Below the pieces are notes generated by a model. It did not search any database and was not told where the DNA came from. It worked only from the letters and a program-made list of their open reading frames with translations. A stretch of DNA of 64,000 nt from Lysinibacillus boronitolerans JCM 21713 = 10a = NBRC 103108. GTDB lineage: Bacteria; Bacillota; Bacilli; Bacillales_A; Planococcaceae. The stretch lies in assembly GCF_000772935.1 (NCBI RefSeq), contig NZ_JPVR01000065.1, positions 44,558 to 108,557 on the forward strand, written 5' to 3'. Position numbers and translations under genes: made by a program. Each line of letters starts with the position of its first letter. Within the stretch, counting starts at the first letter, position 1. Of the stretch, positions 1-8,100 are shown in pieces.

Positions 1-12
1 CCGTGGGAAATG

Positions 13-51
13 AAAAAAGTGCAACAGCAAATGTGCTGTTACACTTTTTTT
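13..51. terminator. Terminator after pssA
   Basis: An inverted repeat (arms about 13-29 and 34-50, four-base loop, one unpaired pair) has an A-run on one side and a T-run on the other. It could stop transcription in both directions. It lies directly downstream of the minus-strand pssA stop codon. Confidence 0.85.
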
Positions 52-581
52 AACGTAAATGTACTAATCATGAGAAAAGCTAAAATGGGGAAAAGGAAAA
101 GATAAAATGCCGGATGGAACGTATAAGCTGCGAAATACGTTAAAGTTAAGAACGTACCTGCGGCTGTAATTGGTAAACCTGTGAAATAACCGTTCGCTTC
201 GCTAATATTGAAGCGAGCTAAACGCATCGCGCCACAGACGATAAATAATACGGCCATCATCATGCCGACAAAACCAAAATCAACTAGAACAACTTCATAC
301 ATTAATAATGCAGGCGCCACGCCAAATGATATAATATCACTCATAGAATCTAATTGTTTACCTAATTCAGACACTTGTCCGAGCGCTCTCGCTACCTTAC
401 CATCGTAGCGATCAAGAAGAGCTGCTATAAAGATAAACAAGACACTATAGCTATAGTATTCATGTAGAGTGGCCATAATAGCCGCGCCTCCAAAGGACAT
501 ATTACTAATTGTTATGAAGTTAGCTGCGTGCGATTTCATTTTCTTAACCGTGGTATCCACCAACTTGTGATAAAAAAACAA
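39..581 (-). CDS. pssA: CDP-diacylglycerol--serine O-phosphatidyltransferase
   Basis: The enzyme makes phosphatidylserine from CDP-diacylglycerol and serine at the membrane, the first step towards phosphatidylethanolamine. The 180-residue protein carries the complete CDP-alcohol phosphatidyltransferase signature DG-x2-AR-x8-G-x3-D-x3-D, with D60, G61, A64, R65, G74, D78 and D82, followed by several hydrophobic segments. The start is TTG at 581, chosen because an AAAGGAGTGAT ribosome binding site sits just upstream. A TATAAT on the minus strand (617-622) is a plausible -10 element. It is divergent from psd, which uses its product, so the two steps of phosphatidylethanolamine synthesis sit back to back. 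Confidence 0.95.
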   Translation of the reverse strand: MFFYHKLVDTTVKKMKSHAANFITISNMSFGGAAIMATLHEYYSYSVLFIFIAALLDRYDGKVARALGQVSELGKQLDSMSDIISFGVAPALLMYEVVLVDFGFVGMMMAVLFIVCGAMRLARFNISEANGYFTGLPITAAGTFLTLTYFAAYTFHPAFYLFLFPILAFLMISTFTLKKV

Positions 582-675
582 GGGGGATCACTCCTTTGCA
601 CTTAAGATATTGTACCATTATACTTCGAATGCGAAAAAATTGACAGTCTAAATTAATGGATAGGGGTTTTACTGT

Positions 676-1458
676 ATGAAAGAAAAACTATATCAACGCT
701 TGATAGAACTAACGAATGGAAAGCAATCTTCCAATCTTTTGCAAGCAATTGCAAAAGCGAAGTGGAGTAAACGTATAATTCCAAGCTACATGAAGTTATA
801 CGATATTAACCTTGAAGAAGTTTCAAAAAAACAACAACAATTTTCGTGTTTACATGATTTTTTTACAAGAGAACTTATTGAAGAGGCTCGACCTATTGAA
901 AAAAATCCAACTGTATATGCAAGCCCTGTGGATGCTAAAGTAGAATCCTTTGGTCGTATTGAATGGGATATGACATTTCTTGTGAAGGGTAAGCCTTATG
1001 CATTACAAGATTTACTCGGCAATACAGAACGAGCTGCACAATATGCAGACGGACATTTTATCGTTTTTTATTTAAGTCCGGCTGATTATCATCGTATCCA
1101 TAGCCCGATAGATGGAGAAGTTTTACGCCAATATACACTTGGTCAGAAATCTTATCCTGTGAATCAGCTAGGTCTTACATACGGTAAAAAACCAATTTCT
1201 CATAATTATCGTTTAGTAACTGAGCTGAAAGCAGCTAATAATCAGCATGTTGCCTTTATTAAAGTGGGTGCGACCTTTGTGAATTCAATTGTACTCACAA
1301 ATACAACAACGAAATGGCGTAAGGGGCAGGAAGTTGGTTATTTCTCATTTGGTTCCACTGTTGTAATGCTATTTGAAAAAGATACCATTAAATTTACGGA
1401 TAATGTTGTAAAAGGAAGCCCAATTCGAATGGGTGAAGCCTTTGCAAATATGCTATAA
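676..1458 (+). CDS. psd: Phosphatidylserine decarboxylase proenzyme
   Basis: It converts phosphatidylserine to phosphatidylethanolamine. The family is made as a proenzyme that cuts itself at a GST/GSS motif to create its pyruvoyl group. Here the motif is FGSTVV with Ser227 as the cleavage residue near the C-terminus. The other expected catalytic residues are visible: D86 in SPVDAK and H139/H142 in YHRIHSP. The length of 260 residues is normal for the bacterial family. The start is ATG at 676 behind a modest TAGGGG site. It is divergent from pssA and 36 bases ahead of yqeG. Confidence 0.95.
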   Translation: MKEKLYQRLIELTNGKQSSNLLQAIAKAKWSKRIIPSYMKLYDINLEEVSKKQQQFSCLHDFFTRELIEEARPIEKNPTVYASPVDAKVESFGRIEWDMTFLVKGKPYALQDLLGNTERAAQYADGHFIVFYLSPADYHRIHSPIDGEVLRQYTLGQKSYPVNQLGLTYGKKPISHNYRLVTELKAANNQHVAFIKVGATFVNSIVLTNTTTKWRKGQEVGYFSFGSTVVMLFEKDTIKFTDNVVKGSPIRMGEAFANML

Positions 1459-1494
1459 TGGTCGAATAATACGTTAAGATTAGGGGTCGCTATT

Positions 1495-2016
1495 TTGTAT
1501 AATTTTTTATTACCGAACGAATTTGTGACGAATATTTTTGAAATTACGCCGGAAAAGTTACAGGAATTAGGGATTAGAGGAATCATTACGGATTTAGATA
1601 ATACGCTTGTTGAATGGGATCGTCCAGATGCAACAGAAGAGCTAATCATTTGGTTGCGCATTATGAAAGAATCTGGTATTCGTGTTATTATTGCGTCAAA
1701 TAACAAGGAAGCTCGTGTAAAGCATTTTGCTGAGCCGTTAGGTATCCCTTATATTCACAAGGCGAAAAAGCCACTTCGTAATGCTTTTTATAATGCGCTG
1801 ATTCAACTAGGCCTGCGTCCAAATGAAGTAGTGATGGTAGGAGATCAACTCCTTACGGATGTAATGGGAGCAAACCGCTTAGGCTTACACACGGTGCTCG
1901 TGAAGCCTGTTGCACAATCAGACGGGCTTGTAACAAAATTGAATCGTTTCATTGAACGTCGCGTATTTAATGATTTGAAACGAAAAGGAATTATAACTTG
2001 GGAGGAACAAGAATGA
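1495..2016 (+). CDS. yqeG: YqeG family HAD-IIIA phosphatase
   Basis: This is a HAD-superfamily phosphatase of 173 residues. The nucleophile motif DLDNT is present (D33, D35, T37), with the motif II serine in IIASNN, a motif III lysine region (KAKKP) and the acidic motif IV in VMVGDQLLTD. The physiological substrate is not established to my knowledge. The start is TTG at 1495 after an AGGGGT site. The stop TGA overlaps the ATG of yqeH (ATGA), so the pair is probably translationally coupled. It opens the conserved yqeG-to-yqeM gene order known from B. subtilis. Confidence 0.92.
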   Translation: MYNFLLPNEFVTNIFEITPEKLQELGIRGIITDLDNTLVEWDRPDATEELIIWLRIMKESGIRVIIASNNKEARVKHFAEPLGIPYIHKAKKPLRNAFYNALIQLGLRPNEVVMVGDQLLTDVMGANRLGLHTVLVKPVAQSDGLVTKLNRFIERRVFNDLKRKGIITWEEQE

Positions 2017-3116
2017 TTGAAATGCCAAATTGTATTGGCTGTGGTACAACAATTCAAACAGAAGATAAAACAGCAGTTGGGTATGCACCCCCATCATCAT
2101 TAGAAAAGGATGTAGTCATTTGCCAGCGTTGCTTCCGTTTGAAAAATTACAATGAAATTCAACCAGTATCATTAACAGATGACGATTTTTTACGTATTTT
2201 AAATGGTCTTGGCACACAGCAAGGCTTAATCGTAAAAATTGTTGATATATTTGATTTTAATGGCAGTTGGCTACCAGGGCTTCACCGTTTTGTAGGAAAA
2301 AATCCTGTCCTATTGATTGCGAACAAAGCAGATTTATTACCAAAGTCAGTGAAACCGAAAAAAGTTATTAACTGGCTGAAACGAGAAGCAAAGGCTCTTG
2401 GGCTACAGCCTGTCGATGTCCTACTAGTCAGTGCCCATAAAGGCAAAGGGATGGCAGAAGCAATGGAAGCCATCGATGAGTATCGTAAAGGACAAAATGT
2501 ATATGTTGTTGGCTGTACAAATGTTGGGAAATCCACGTTCATTAACAGGATTATTAAGCAGGCAACAGGTGAGGGTGAAGTGATTACAACCTCGCACTTC
2601 CCAGGTACGACTTTAGACATGATTGATATTCCATTGGATGATGGTAGTGCATTATATGATACGCCAGGTATTATTAATCATCATCAAATGGCACATCACA
2701 TTGATTCCAGTGAATTAAAATATATTATGCCGAAAAAAGAAATTAAGCCGAAAGTCTACCAACAAAATGCTGGGCAAACCTTATTTATTGGTGCATTGGC
2801 AAGATTTGATTTTATTCAGGGAGACCGTTCTGCCTTTACAATCCATGTGGCAAATGATTTACCAATTCATCGTACAAAGCTTGAGAAGGCAGATGCGTTA
2901 TATGAAGAGCATAAGGGGGAATTATTGGCGCCACCAACTGCGGACTTTATCGACCAGTTGCCACCATTGGTTCGTCATGAATTTTCCATCAAAGAAGCGA
3001 AAACAGATGTTGTATTTTCTGGGCTAGGCTGGATTACCGTTCAGCATGCGAATGTAGTAGTAGCAGCTTACGCACCAAAAGGTGTACAAGTTTCAATTCG
3101 TCCTTCGCTAATCTAA
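2013..3116 (+). CDS. yqeH: Ribosome biogenesis GTPase YqeH
   Basis: This is a circularly permuted GTPase that acts in assembly of the 30S ribosomal subunit. The N-terminus has a zinc-finger pattern (C7, C10, C37, C40). The GTPase motifs appear in permuted order: G4 NKAD at 104-107, then the P-loop GCTNVGKS at 167-174, then G3 DTPG at 216-219. The C-terminal part is the substrate or RNA-binding half of the family. The start is ATG at 2013, chosen over an in-frame TTG at 1998 because GGGAGGA lies seven bases upstream and the ATG overlaps the yqeG stop. The protein has 367 residues, normal for the family. Confidence 0.95.
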   Translation: MIEMPNCIGCGTTIQTEDKTAVGYAPPSSLEKDVVICQRCFRLKNYNEIQPVSLTDDDFLRILNGLGTQQGLIVKIVDIFDFNGSWLPGLHRFVGKNPVLLIANKADLLPKSVKPKKVINWLKREAKALGLQPVDVLLVSAHKGKGMAEAMEAIDEYRKGQNVYVVGCTNVGKSTFINRIIKQATGEGEVITTSHFPGTTLDMIDIPLDDGSALYDTPGIINHHQMAHHIDSSELKYIMPKKEIKPKVYQQNAGQTLFIGALARFDFIQGDRSAFTIHVANDLPIHRTKLEKADALYEEHKGELLAPPTADFIDQLPPLVRHEFSIKEAKTDVVFSGLGWITVQHANVVVAAYAPKGVQVSIRPSLI

Positions 3117-3148
3117 ATGGAGGACATAGTAGAGAGAGGGACTAGAAC

Positions 3149-3979
3149 ATGAAGAAGTGGTTTGCAGTTATGGGTGATCCAATTGAACATTCAAAATCAC
3201 CTGCCATGCACAATGCTTGGTTCGAGGACATGTCAATTGATGCGACATATATTCCTTTACATGTAAAGCCTAATCAATTAGAGTCAGCTGTCGCTGGCTT
3301 GAAGACATTAGGGGCAAGTGGCTGGAACGTGACAATTCCTCATAAAACAGCAATCATTCCATATCTAGACGAGCTAGATGAGCTGGCACAAAAAATGGGT
3401 GCAGTGAATACCGTCGTTCGAACAACAGAAGGAAAGCTGAAAGGCTATAATACAGATGGTATTGGATTTGTTCGATCACTCGAAGAAGCCGTTGGGGTAT
3501 CTCATAAAGACAAGCCTGTATTACTTGTTGGTGCTGGTGGAGCAGCTCGTGGCATTGCCTTTGCTATGCAGCAACAAGGCTATTGTCATGTAACCATTGC
3601 CAATCGTACGGTGATGAATGCACAAAAGATTATTGATGAAATGGGTATGGGACGTGCCATTTCTTTACAACAAGCGGAAGAGACGCTAGCTGATTTCAGC
3701 ATTATTGTGCAAATGACATCAGCTGGCCTTTCCACGGGCAATTTTTCAATGCCATTTTCATTAGATCGGCTGATGAAAGGAGCAATTGTTGCGGATATTG
3801 TGTATAATCCATTAATGACGCCTTTTTTACAAGCGGCTGAAGAAAAAGGAGCAACGATTGTTACTGGCTTAGGAATGTTTGTCCATCAAGGAGCCATCGC
3901 TTTTGAACACTGGTTAGGAAACTATCCAAATACAAATTCAATGATTGCGCAACTGAAGGCGCAATTAGGAGGAAACTAA
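3149..3979 (+). CDS. aroE: Shikimate dehydrogenase
   Basis: It reduces 3-dehydroshikimate to shikimate with NADPH in aromatic amino acid synthesis. Visible features are the substrate-binding SKS motif (S15, S17), the catalytic lysine K66 in NVTIPHK, the NTDG motif (N101-D103) and the dinucleotide-binding glycine loop GAGGAA at 128-133, followed by ANRT, which is typical of NADP recognition. The length of 276 residues is standard. It lies 32 bases after yqeH and five bases before yhbY, so it is probably co-transcribed with them, as in B. subtilis. Confidence 0.95.
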   Translation: MKKWFAVMGDPIEHSKSPAMHNAWFEDMSIDATYIPLHVKPNQLESAVAGLKTLGASGWNVTIPHKTAIIPYLDELDELAQKMGAVNTVVRTTEGKLKGYNTDGIGFVRSLEEAVGVSHKDKPVLLVGAGGAARGIAFAMQQQGYCHVTIANRTVMNAQKIIDEMGMGRAISLQQAEETLADFSIIVQMTSAGLSTGNFSMPFSLDRLMKGAIVADIVYNPLMTPFLQAAEEKGATIVTGLGMFVHQGAIAFEHWLGNYPNTNSMIAQLKAQLGGN

Positions 3980-3984
3980 TTTTT

Positions 3985-4287
3985 ATGTTAACAGGTAAAC
4001 AGAAACGTTTTTTACGTGCAGAAGCACACCATTTGACACCTATTTTCCAAGTAGGAAAAGGTGGCGTTAATGATGAAATGACAAAGCAAATTCGTGAGGC
4101 ATTAGAAGTACGTGAATTGATAAAAGTACGTATTTTAGATAACTGTGAAGAAGATAAACATGAAGTCGCTGAAGCATTAGCAACAGGCGCTCATGCGGAG
4201 CTTGTCCAATTAATCGGTCTGACAGTTGTTTTATATAAAGAGTCCCGCAATCATAAAAAGATTGTATTACCAAAAGTAGCGAAATAA
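3985..4287 (+). CDS. yhbY: YhbY/YqeI family RNA-binding protein
   Basis: This is a small CRM-domain (CRS1-YhbY) protein of 100 residues that binds pre-ribosomal RNA in the known bacterial members. The conserved opening LTGKQKRFLRAEAHHL and the RNA-binding GKGG loop (VGKGGVNDE) are visible. A GGAGGA site at the end of aroE serves the ATG at 3985. It lies between aroE and nadD in the same arrangement as B. subtilis yqeI. Confidence 0.93.
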   Translation: MLTGKQKRFLRAEAHHLTPIFQVGKGGVNDEMTKQIREALEVRELIKVRILDNCEEDKHEVAEALATGAHAELVQLIGLTVVLYKESRNHKKIVLPKVAK

Positions 4288-4296
4288 GGTGAGACG

Positions 4297-4887
4297 ATGA
4301 AAAGGGTCGGTTTACTAGGAGGTACATTTAACCCACCACATATGGGTCATCTTTTGATAGCAAATGAAGTATTTCATGCGCTAGAACTTGATGAAATCCG
4401 CTTTATGCCTAATGCCATCCCACCACATAAGCATGCACGTTTTGATGCTAGTAATGTTGAACGGCTTGAAATGGTAAAACGTGCGATTCGCCCATTTCCT
4501 TATTTTTCAGTAGAGTCGTATGAGCTGGAGAAGGGTGGCGTATCCTATTCCTATGAGACACTTTCTGCATTGTGTAGAAGAGAGCCGAATGTGAAATTTT
4601 ACTTTATCATCGGTGGCGATATGATTGATTCGCTACATACATGGCATTGTATAGATGATTTAGTGAAGCTTGTTCAGTTTGTCGGAGTAAAGCGTCCAGG
4701 GACAGCCGCGGCAACAGAGTACCCTATAAGTATGGTGGAAATACCCCAAATCGATTTATCGTCCACACTGATTCGTGAACGCCTGGCTACAGGAGGAACG
4801 GTGACATTTCTACTACCAGAAGCGGTAGAGACGTTCATACGAGAGGAAGGTCTTTATGGAACGCGAACAGTATTTAGCGGCGATTAA
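4297..4887 (+). CDS. nadD: Nicotinate-nucleotide adenylyltransferase
   Basis: It adenylates nicotinate mononucleotide to make deamido-NAD, an essential step of NAD synthesis. The nucleotidyltransferase signature GGTFNPPHMGH has the HxGH histidines at H15 and H18. The second family motif, LSSTLIRERL, is present near the C-terminus. The length of 196 residues is normal. The start is ATG at 4297 after AAGGTGAG. Its 3' end overlaps the start of yqeK by 32 bases, which suggests translational coupling. Confidence 0.95.
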   Translation: MKRVGLLGGTFNPPHMGHLLIANEVFHALELDEIRFMPNAIPPHKHARFDASNVERLEMVKRAIRPFPYFSVESYELEKGGVSYSYETLSALCRREPNVKFYFIIGGDMIDSLHTWHCIDDLVKLVQFVGVKRPGTAAATEYPISMVEIPQIDLSSTLIRERLATGGTVTFLLPEAVETFIREEGLYGTRTVFSGD

Positions 4888-5428
4888 GCCAAGAATGCCT
4901 GAAAAACGTTTTATTCATACAGTCGGAGTGATGGAAACGGCCATCAACCTAGCTCAAAAGTATGGCGAGGACGTAAAAAAAGCTGAAACAGCAGCTATCC
5001 TCCACGATATTGCTAAATATGCGGATATTGAGTGGATGGAGAATATCGTTCGTGATGAAAAATTAGATGAAAGACTCATTGGATGGGGTAGTGAATTACT
5101 ACATGGTCCAGTAGGTGCATATATAGCACAAAGTGAGTTTGGCATCACAGACGAAGAGCTGTTGAATGCTATTCGTTTCCATACTACTGGGCGTGCTAGT
5201 ATGAGCCGTTTAGAAAAAATTATTTTTGTCGCAGATATGATTGAACCGAACCGTCGATTTGATGGTGTGGAGCGTCTGCGCAAAAAAGCACAAAAAAATT
5301 TGGATAAGGCGATGAGTGCATGTGTACGCCATACTTTGGCATTTTTAATTGACACCAAGCAGCCAATTTATCCTTTATCAATAGAATGTTATAACGATAT
5401 GATGAACAGAGAGGATAGTGAAGGATGA
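4856..5428 (+). CDS. yqeK: HD-domain bis(5'-nucleosyl)-tetraphosphatase YqeK
   Basis: This is an HD-superfamily phosphohydrolase of 190 residues. Members of the YqeK family split diadenosine tetraphosphate symmetrically. The metal ligands expected for the fold are visible: H21, the H50-D51 pair in ILHDIAKYA, H83, H109 and D127. The start is ATG at 4856 behind GAGAGGAAGG inside the nadD gene. The stop overlaps the ATG of rsfS. Its place between nadD and rsfS matches B. subtilis. Confidence 0.93.
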   Translation: MEREQYLAAIKPRMPEKRFIHTVGVMETAINLAQKYGEDVKKAETAAILHDIAKYADIEWMENIVRDEKLDERLIGWGSELLHGPVGAYIAQSEFGITDEELLNAIRFHTTGRASMSRLEKIIFVADMIEPNRRFDGVERLRKKAQKNLDKAMSACVRHTLAFLIDTKQPIYPLSIECYNDMMNREDSEG

Positions 5429-5769
5429 CTTCAACTTTATTACAAGCAGCGTACAAAGCAATTGACGACAAACATGGTGAGGATATTGTCGTTTTAAATA
5501 TGCAAGGAATTTCCCTTTTAGCAGATTATTTTATCATTGCTCATGGTAACTCAGATCGCCAAGTGCAAGCCATTGCACGTGAATTACAGGATGTAGCTGA
5601 GCAACAAGGCTATGAAATTCGCCGTGTCGAAGGATTCGATGGAGCACGTTGGGTACTAGTTGACCTAGGCGATGTTGTGGCACATGTATTCCATAAGGAT
5701 GAGCGTGCTTATTATAATTTAGAGCGTCTTTGGGGCGATGCACCGCAACTAGACATGCCAGAGGCCTAA
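5425..5769 (+). CDS. rsfS: Ribosomal silencing factor RsfS
   Basis: RsfS binds ribosomal protein L14 on the 50S subunit and blocks subunit joining when nutrients are short. The 114-residue protein has the family pattern, including ADYFIIAHGNSDRQVQAIA and the GARWVLVDLGDVVAHVF segment. Start ATG 5425 overlaps the yqeK stop as ATGA. The next gene, yqeM, begins directly after its stop codon. Confidence 0.95.
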   Translation: MTSTLLQAAYKAIDDKHGEDIVVLNMQGISLLADYFIIAHGNSDRQVQAIARELQDVAEQQGYEIRRVEGFDGARWVLVDLGDVVAHVFHKDERAYYNLERLWGDAPQLDMPEA

Positions 5770-6507
5770 GTGAGTTACGAACGCTTTGCTCATGTCTATG
5801 ATGAGCTGCAAACGGATATTCCTTACAATCTTTATATAGATTGGGTTGTACAGCATGCACCGAGTAGCCAATACCCAAAACTTTTAGATATTGGTTGTGG
5901 CACTGGTGTACTTAGCTTGTTATTTGCAAAGTCTGGCTATCAAGTCAGTGGAATTGATTTATCAGAAGAGATGCTGTCCATTGCAGCAGAACGCTTTGCT
6001 GGTGCAGGCTATCATGCCCCATTATACTGTATGTCTATGGTCGAACTAGATGGCTTTGAGGAAATCGATGTTGTCACAATCACAATTGATTCCTTGAATT
6101 ATGTGATAGAGGAGCATTCTGTTTATACGACATTAGAACGTATCTATTCGGCGTTGCGTGATGGAGGACAGCTGTTTTTTGATGTTCACTCTTTATTTAA
6201 AATGAATGAGATTTTTTTAGATGGTCCGTTCACATATGATGATGGTGATATTAGTTATGTATGGCATACGGAGCCTGCCGACTTCGAGCATTCGGTTATT
6301 CATCAAATGACCTTTTATGTACGAGATGACGCAAGTGCATTATATGAACGCTTTGATGAGGAGCACGTGCAACGTACTTTCACTATCGAGCAGTATATGA
6401 CTTGGTTACGTGCCATCGGTTTTAGTTATGTGGAAATCACAGCAGACTTTTCGGATGAGGCACCTGATGATGAAAGTGAACGCATTTTTATTCGTGCGGT
6501 GAAATAA
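5770..6507 (+). CDS. yqeM: Class I SAM-dependent methyltransferase YqeM
   Basis: This is a Rossmann-fold methyltransferase of 245 residues. Motif I (LLDIGCGTGVLSLLFA) and the acidic residue at the end of strand beta2 (GIDLS) are clear. The substrate of YqeM is not established. The start is GTG at 5770, immediately after the rsfS stop, with only a weak ribosome binding site, so coupling to rsfS is likely. A terminator follows at 6517-6550, closing the yqeG-yqeM transcription unit. Confidence 0.9.
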   Translation: MSYERFAHVYDELQTDIPYNLYIDWVVQHAPSSQYPKLLDIGCGTGVLSLLFAKSGYQVSGIDLSEEMLSIAAERFAGAGYHAPLYCMSMVELDGFEEIDVVTITIDSLNYVIEEHSVYTTLERIYSALRDGGQLFFDVHSLFKMNEIFLDGPFTYDDGDISYVWHTEPADFEHSVIHQMTFYVRDDASALYERFDEEHVQRTFTIEQYMTWLRAIGFSYVEITADFSDEAPDDESERIFIRAVK

Positions 6508-6516
6508 AGAAAAGAG

Positions 6517-6550
6517 AGCTACACTGTGTAATAGGCAGTGTGGCTTTTTT
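6517..6550 (+). terminator. Terminator after yqeM
   Basis: A ten-pair stem with one G-T pair (arms 6517-6526 and 6536-6545) is followed by six T residues. It closes the yqeG-yqeM operon. Confidence 0.85.
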
Positions 6551-6553
6551 GAT

Positions 6554-6664
6554 GGATAGAAACGCTAAAGTAGCGGATAGAACACTTGTACAGTCGGATA
6601 GAAACGCTAAAGTAGCGGATAGAACACTTATACAGGCGGATAGAAACGCTAAAATAAGTGGATA
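6554..6664. repeat. 42-bp tandem repeat built on a 21-bp unit
   Basis: Copies begin at 6554, 6596 and 6638, giving about 2.6 copies of a 42-base unit. Each unit is itself two 21-base halves that both open with GGATAGAA. No ribosome binding site or convincing reading frame uses it. It lies between the yqeM terminator and comEA, in the only long gap of this part of the housekeeping block. Confidence 0.9.
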
Positions 6665-6782
6665 GCTCTCTTCAACAGGTAATTGAAACTCTGATGTTTT
6701 TTTATCATTTTCAACAACCCATCCATAGTGTAAGATATATGTAACTCCATATGATGATCTTTCATAAGGAAAGGATGGTACT

Positions 6783-7412
6783 GTGCTACAATCTTTATGG
6801 CAAAAGTACAAAAAAAGTATGTTATTCCCCAGCATACTAGTCGTCAGTGGACTTTGTTACTTCTATTTTTCGAGTTCTGACTCTTCACCTCCCCAAGAAG
6901 AGCTCATCGAAACAATCCAACCTATTGAAGAAAAAAATTTGAGTGAATCTGCTGAGGAAGCGGTTATGCAGCAGGTATTTGTGGAAATAAAGGGTGCTGT
7001 AATGTATCCAGGCGTTTATGAACTTGAGCAAGACCAACGTATAAAAGATGTTGTACAGCTCGCTGGTGGCTATACAGAGAATGCTGACACACAATTTATC
7101 AATCATGCCCAAAAGGTACAGGATGAAATGGTAATCTATATTCCTATCAAAGGCGAACAGCTAGAGGAAGGAGCCCATTCTCTGTTAACGCTACCTACTG
7201 AAAGTAATAATAAAGAGCAAAAGATTAATATCAATAAAGCTGATGAAGCAATGTTAGCAACATTGCCAGGAATCGGTCCTTCCAAAGCTCAAAGTATCCT
7301 GACGTATCGAGAGGAAAATGGGCAGTTTCAAACCATAGAAGACTTAAAAAATGTTAGTGGTATTGGTGATAAAACATTTGAGAAGCTAAAGGATGCGATT
7401 ACCGTAAAGTAA
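6783..7412 (+). CDS. comEA: Competence DNA receptor ComEA
   Basis: ComEA is the membrane-anchored receptor that binds double-stranded DNA during transformation. The 209-residue protein has an N-terminal transmembrane anchor (about residues 15-30), an acidic linker, a SLBB-type segment (VEIKGAVMYPGVYEL), and a C-terminal double helix-hairpin-helix DNA-binding domain with LPGIGPSKA and VSGIGDKTF. The start is GTG at 6783 after AAGGAAAGG. It is followed by comEB and comEC in the classical late-competence order. No clear ComK box was identified by eye. Confidence 0.95.
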   Translation: MLQSLWQKYKKSMLFPSILVVSGLCYFYFSSSDSSPPQEELIETIQPIEEKNLSESAEEAVMQQVFVEIKGAVMYPGVYELEQDQRIKDVVQLAGGYTENADTQFINHAQKVQDEMVIYIPIKGEQLEEGAHSLLTLPTESNNKEQKININKADEAMLATLPGIGPSKAQSILTYREENGQFQTIEDLKNVSGIGDKTFEKLKDAITVK

Positions 7413-7431
7413 TACTTAACACGATGGTATA

Positions 7432-7461
7432 TTGACGCCCCTTTTCTAAAAGGGCTACACT
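7432..7461 (+). promoter_or_regulatory. Candidate promoter with palindromic spacer ahead of comEB
   Basis: TTGACG (7432-7437) and TACACT (7456-7461) are spaced by 18 bases, matching a SigA promoter moderately well. The spacer contains a perfect palindrome, CCCTTTT-CT-AAAAGGG (7439-7454). The palindrome could be an operator or just a weak terminator for comEA. Confidence 0.45.
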
Positions 7462-7516
7462 ATAGTAGAAAAGCAAGAGAAAGTTAATTTGTTAGATAAT
7501 TTTTGGAGGTAGTCAT

Positions 7517-8086
7517 ATGGAGCGAATTACTTGGGATCAATTTTTTATGGCACAAAGCCATTTACTCGCATTACGCAGTACATGTACAAGACTAGCTGTA
7601 GGAGCAACTGTTGTGCGGGATAAACGTATTATTGCAGGTGGTTATAACGGTTCCATCACAGGGGACGAGCATTGTATCGAAAAGGGGTGCTATGTGGTTG
7701 ATAATCATTGCGTGCGTACCGTGCATGCTGAAATGAATGCCTTACTGCAATGTGCTAAATACGGAACACCGACAAAAGGTGCTGATTTGTATGTAACACA
7801 TTTCCCATGTTTACCATGTACAAAATCTATCATTCAAGCTGGCATAGAACGTGTGTATTACGCAACGGATTATAAAAATAATCCATATGCACAGGAGTTA
7901 TTTGCAAAAGCTGGAGTGGAAGTAGTTCATGTACCCTTTGATGAACGTAAAATCGATTTTTTACGAGATGACAAGCTAGCTTTGTATACAGAAATGCTGC
8001 ACGAGCTTCGCGAGAGTGGGGTATCTGCTGAAAAATTGCTCCCATATGAACAGAAGGTGAGTGCATTATTTGGCATCAAGCTTTAA
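7517..8086 (+). CDS. comEB: ComE operon protein 2, dCMP deaminase family
   Basis: This is a zinc-dependent cytidine/deoxycytidylate deaminase fold protein of 189 residues. The zinc ligands are in HAEMNALL and PCLPC (PCxxC), with the catalytic Glu in HAE. The B. subtilis orthologue sits in the same operon but is not needed for transformation itself; nucleotide deamination (dCMP to dUMP) is the family activity. A strong TGGAGG site precedes ATG 7517. comEC follows after 14 bases. Confidence 0.93.
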   Translation: MERITWDQFFMAQSHLLALRSTCTRLAVGATVVRDKRIIAGGYNGSITGDEHCIEKGCYVVDNHCVRTVHAEMNALLQCAKYGTPTKGADLYVTHFPCLPCTKSIIQAGIERVYYATDYKNNPYAQELFAKAGVEVVHVPFDERKIDFLRDDKLALYTEMLHELRESGVSAEKLLPYEQKVSALFGIKL

Positions 8087-8100
8087 AGCATAGATGGATT

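Noticed and set aside
6554..6664. CRISPR-like array
   Set aside because: The units are directly tandem with no variable spacers and no cas genes nearby.
6488..6835. Minus-strand frame with repeated LSATLAFLS-like residues
   Set aside because: The repeats come from the 21/42-bp DNA repeat. The frame overlaps comEA and lacks a ribosome binding site.
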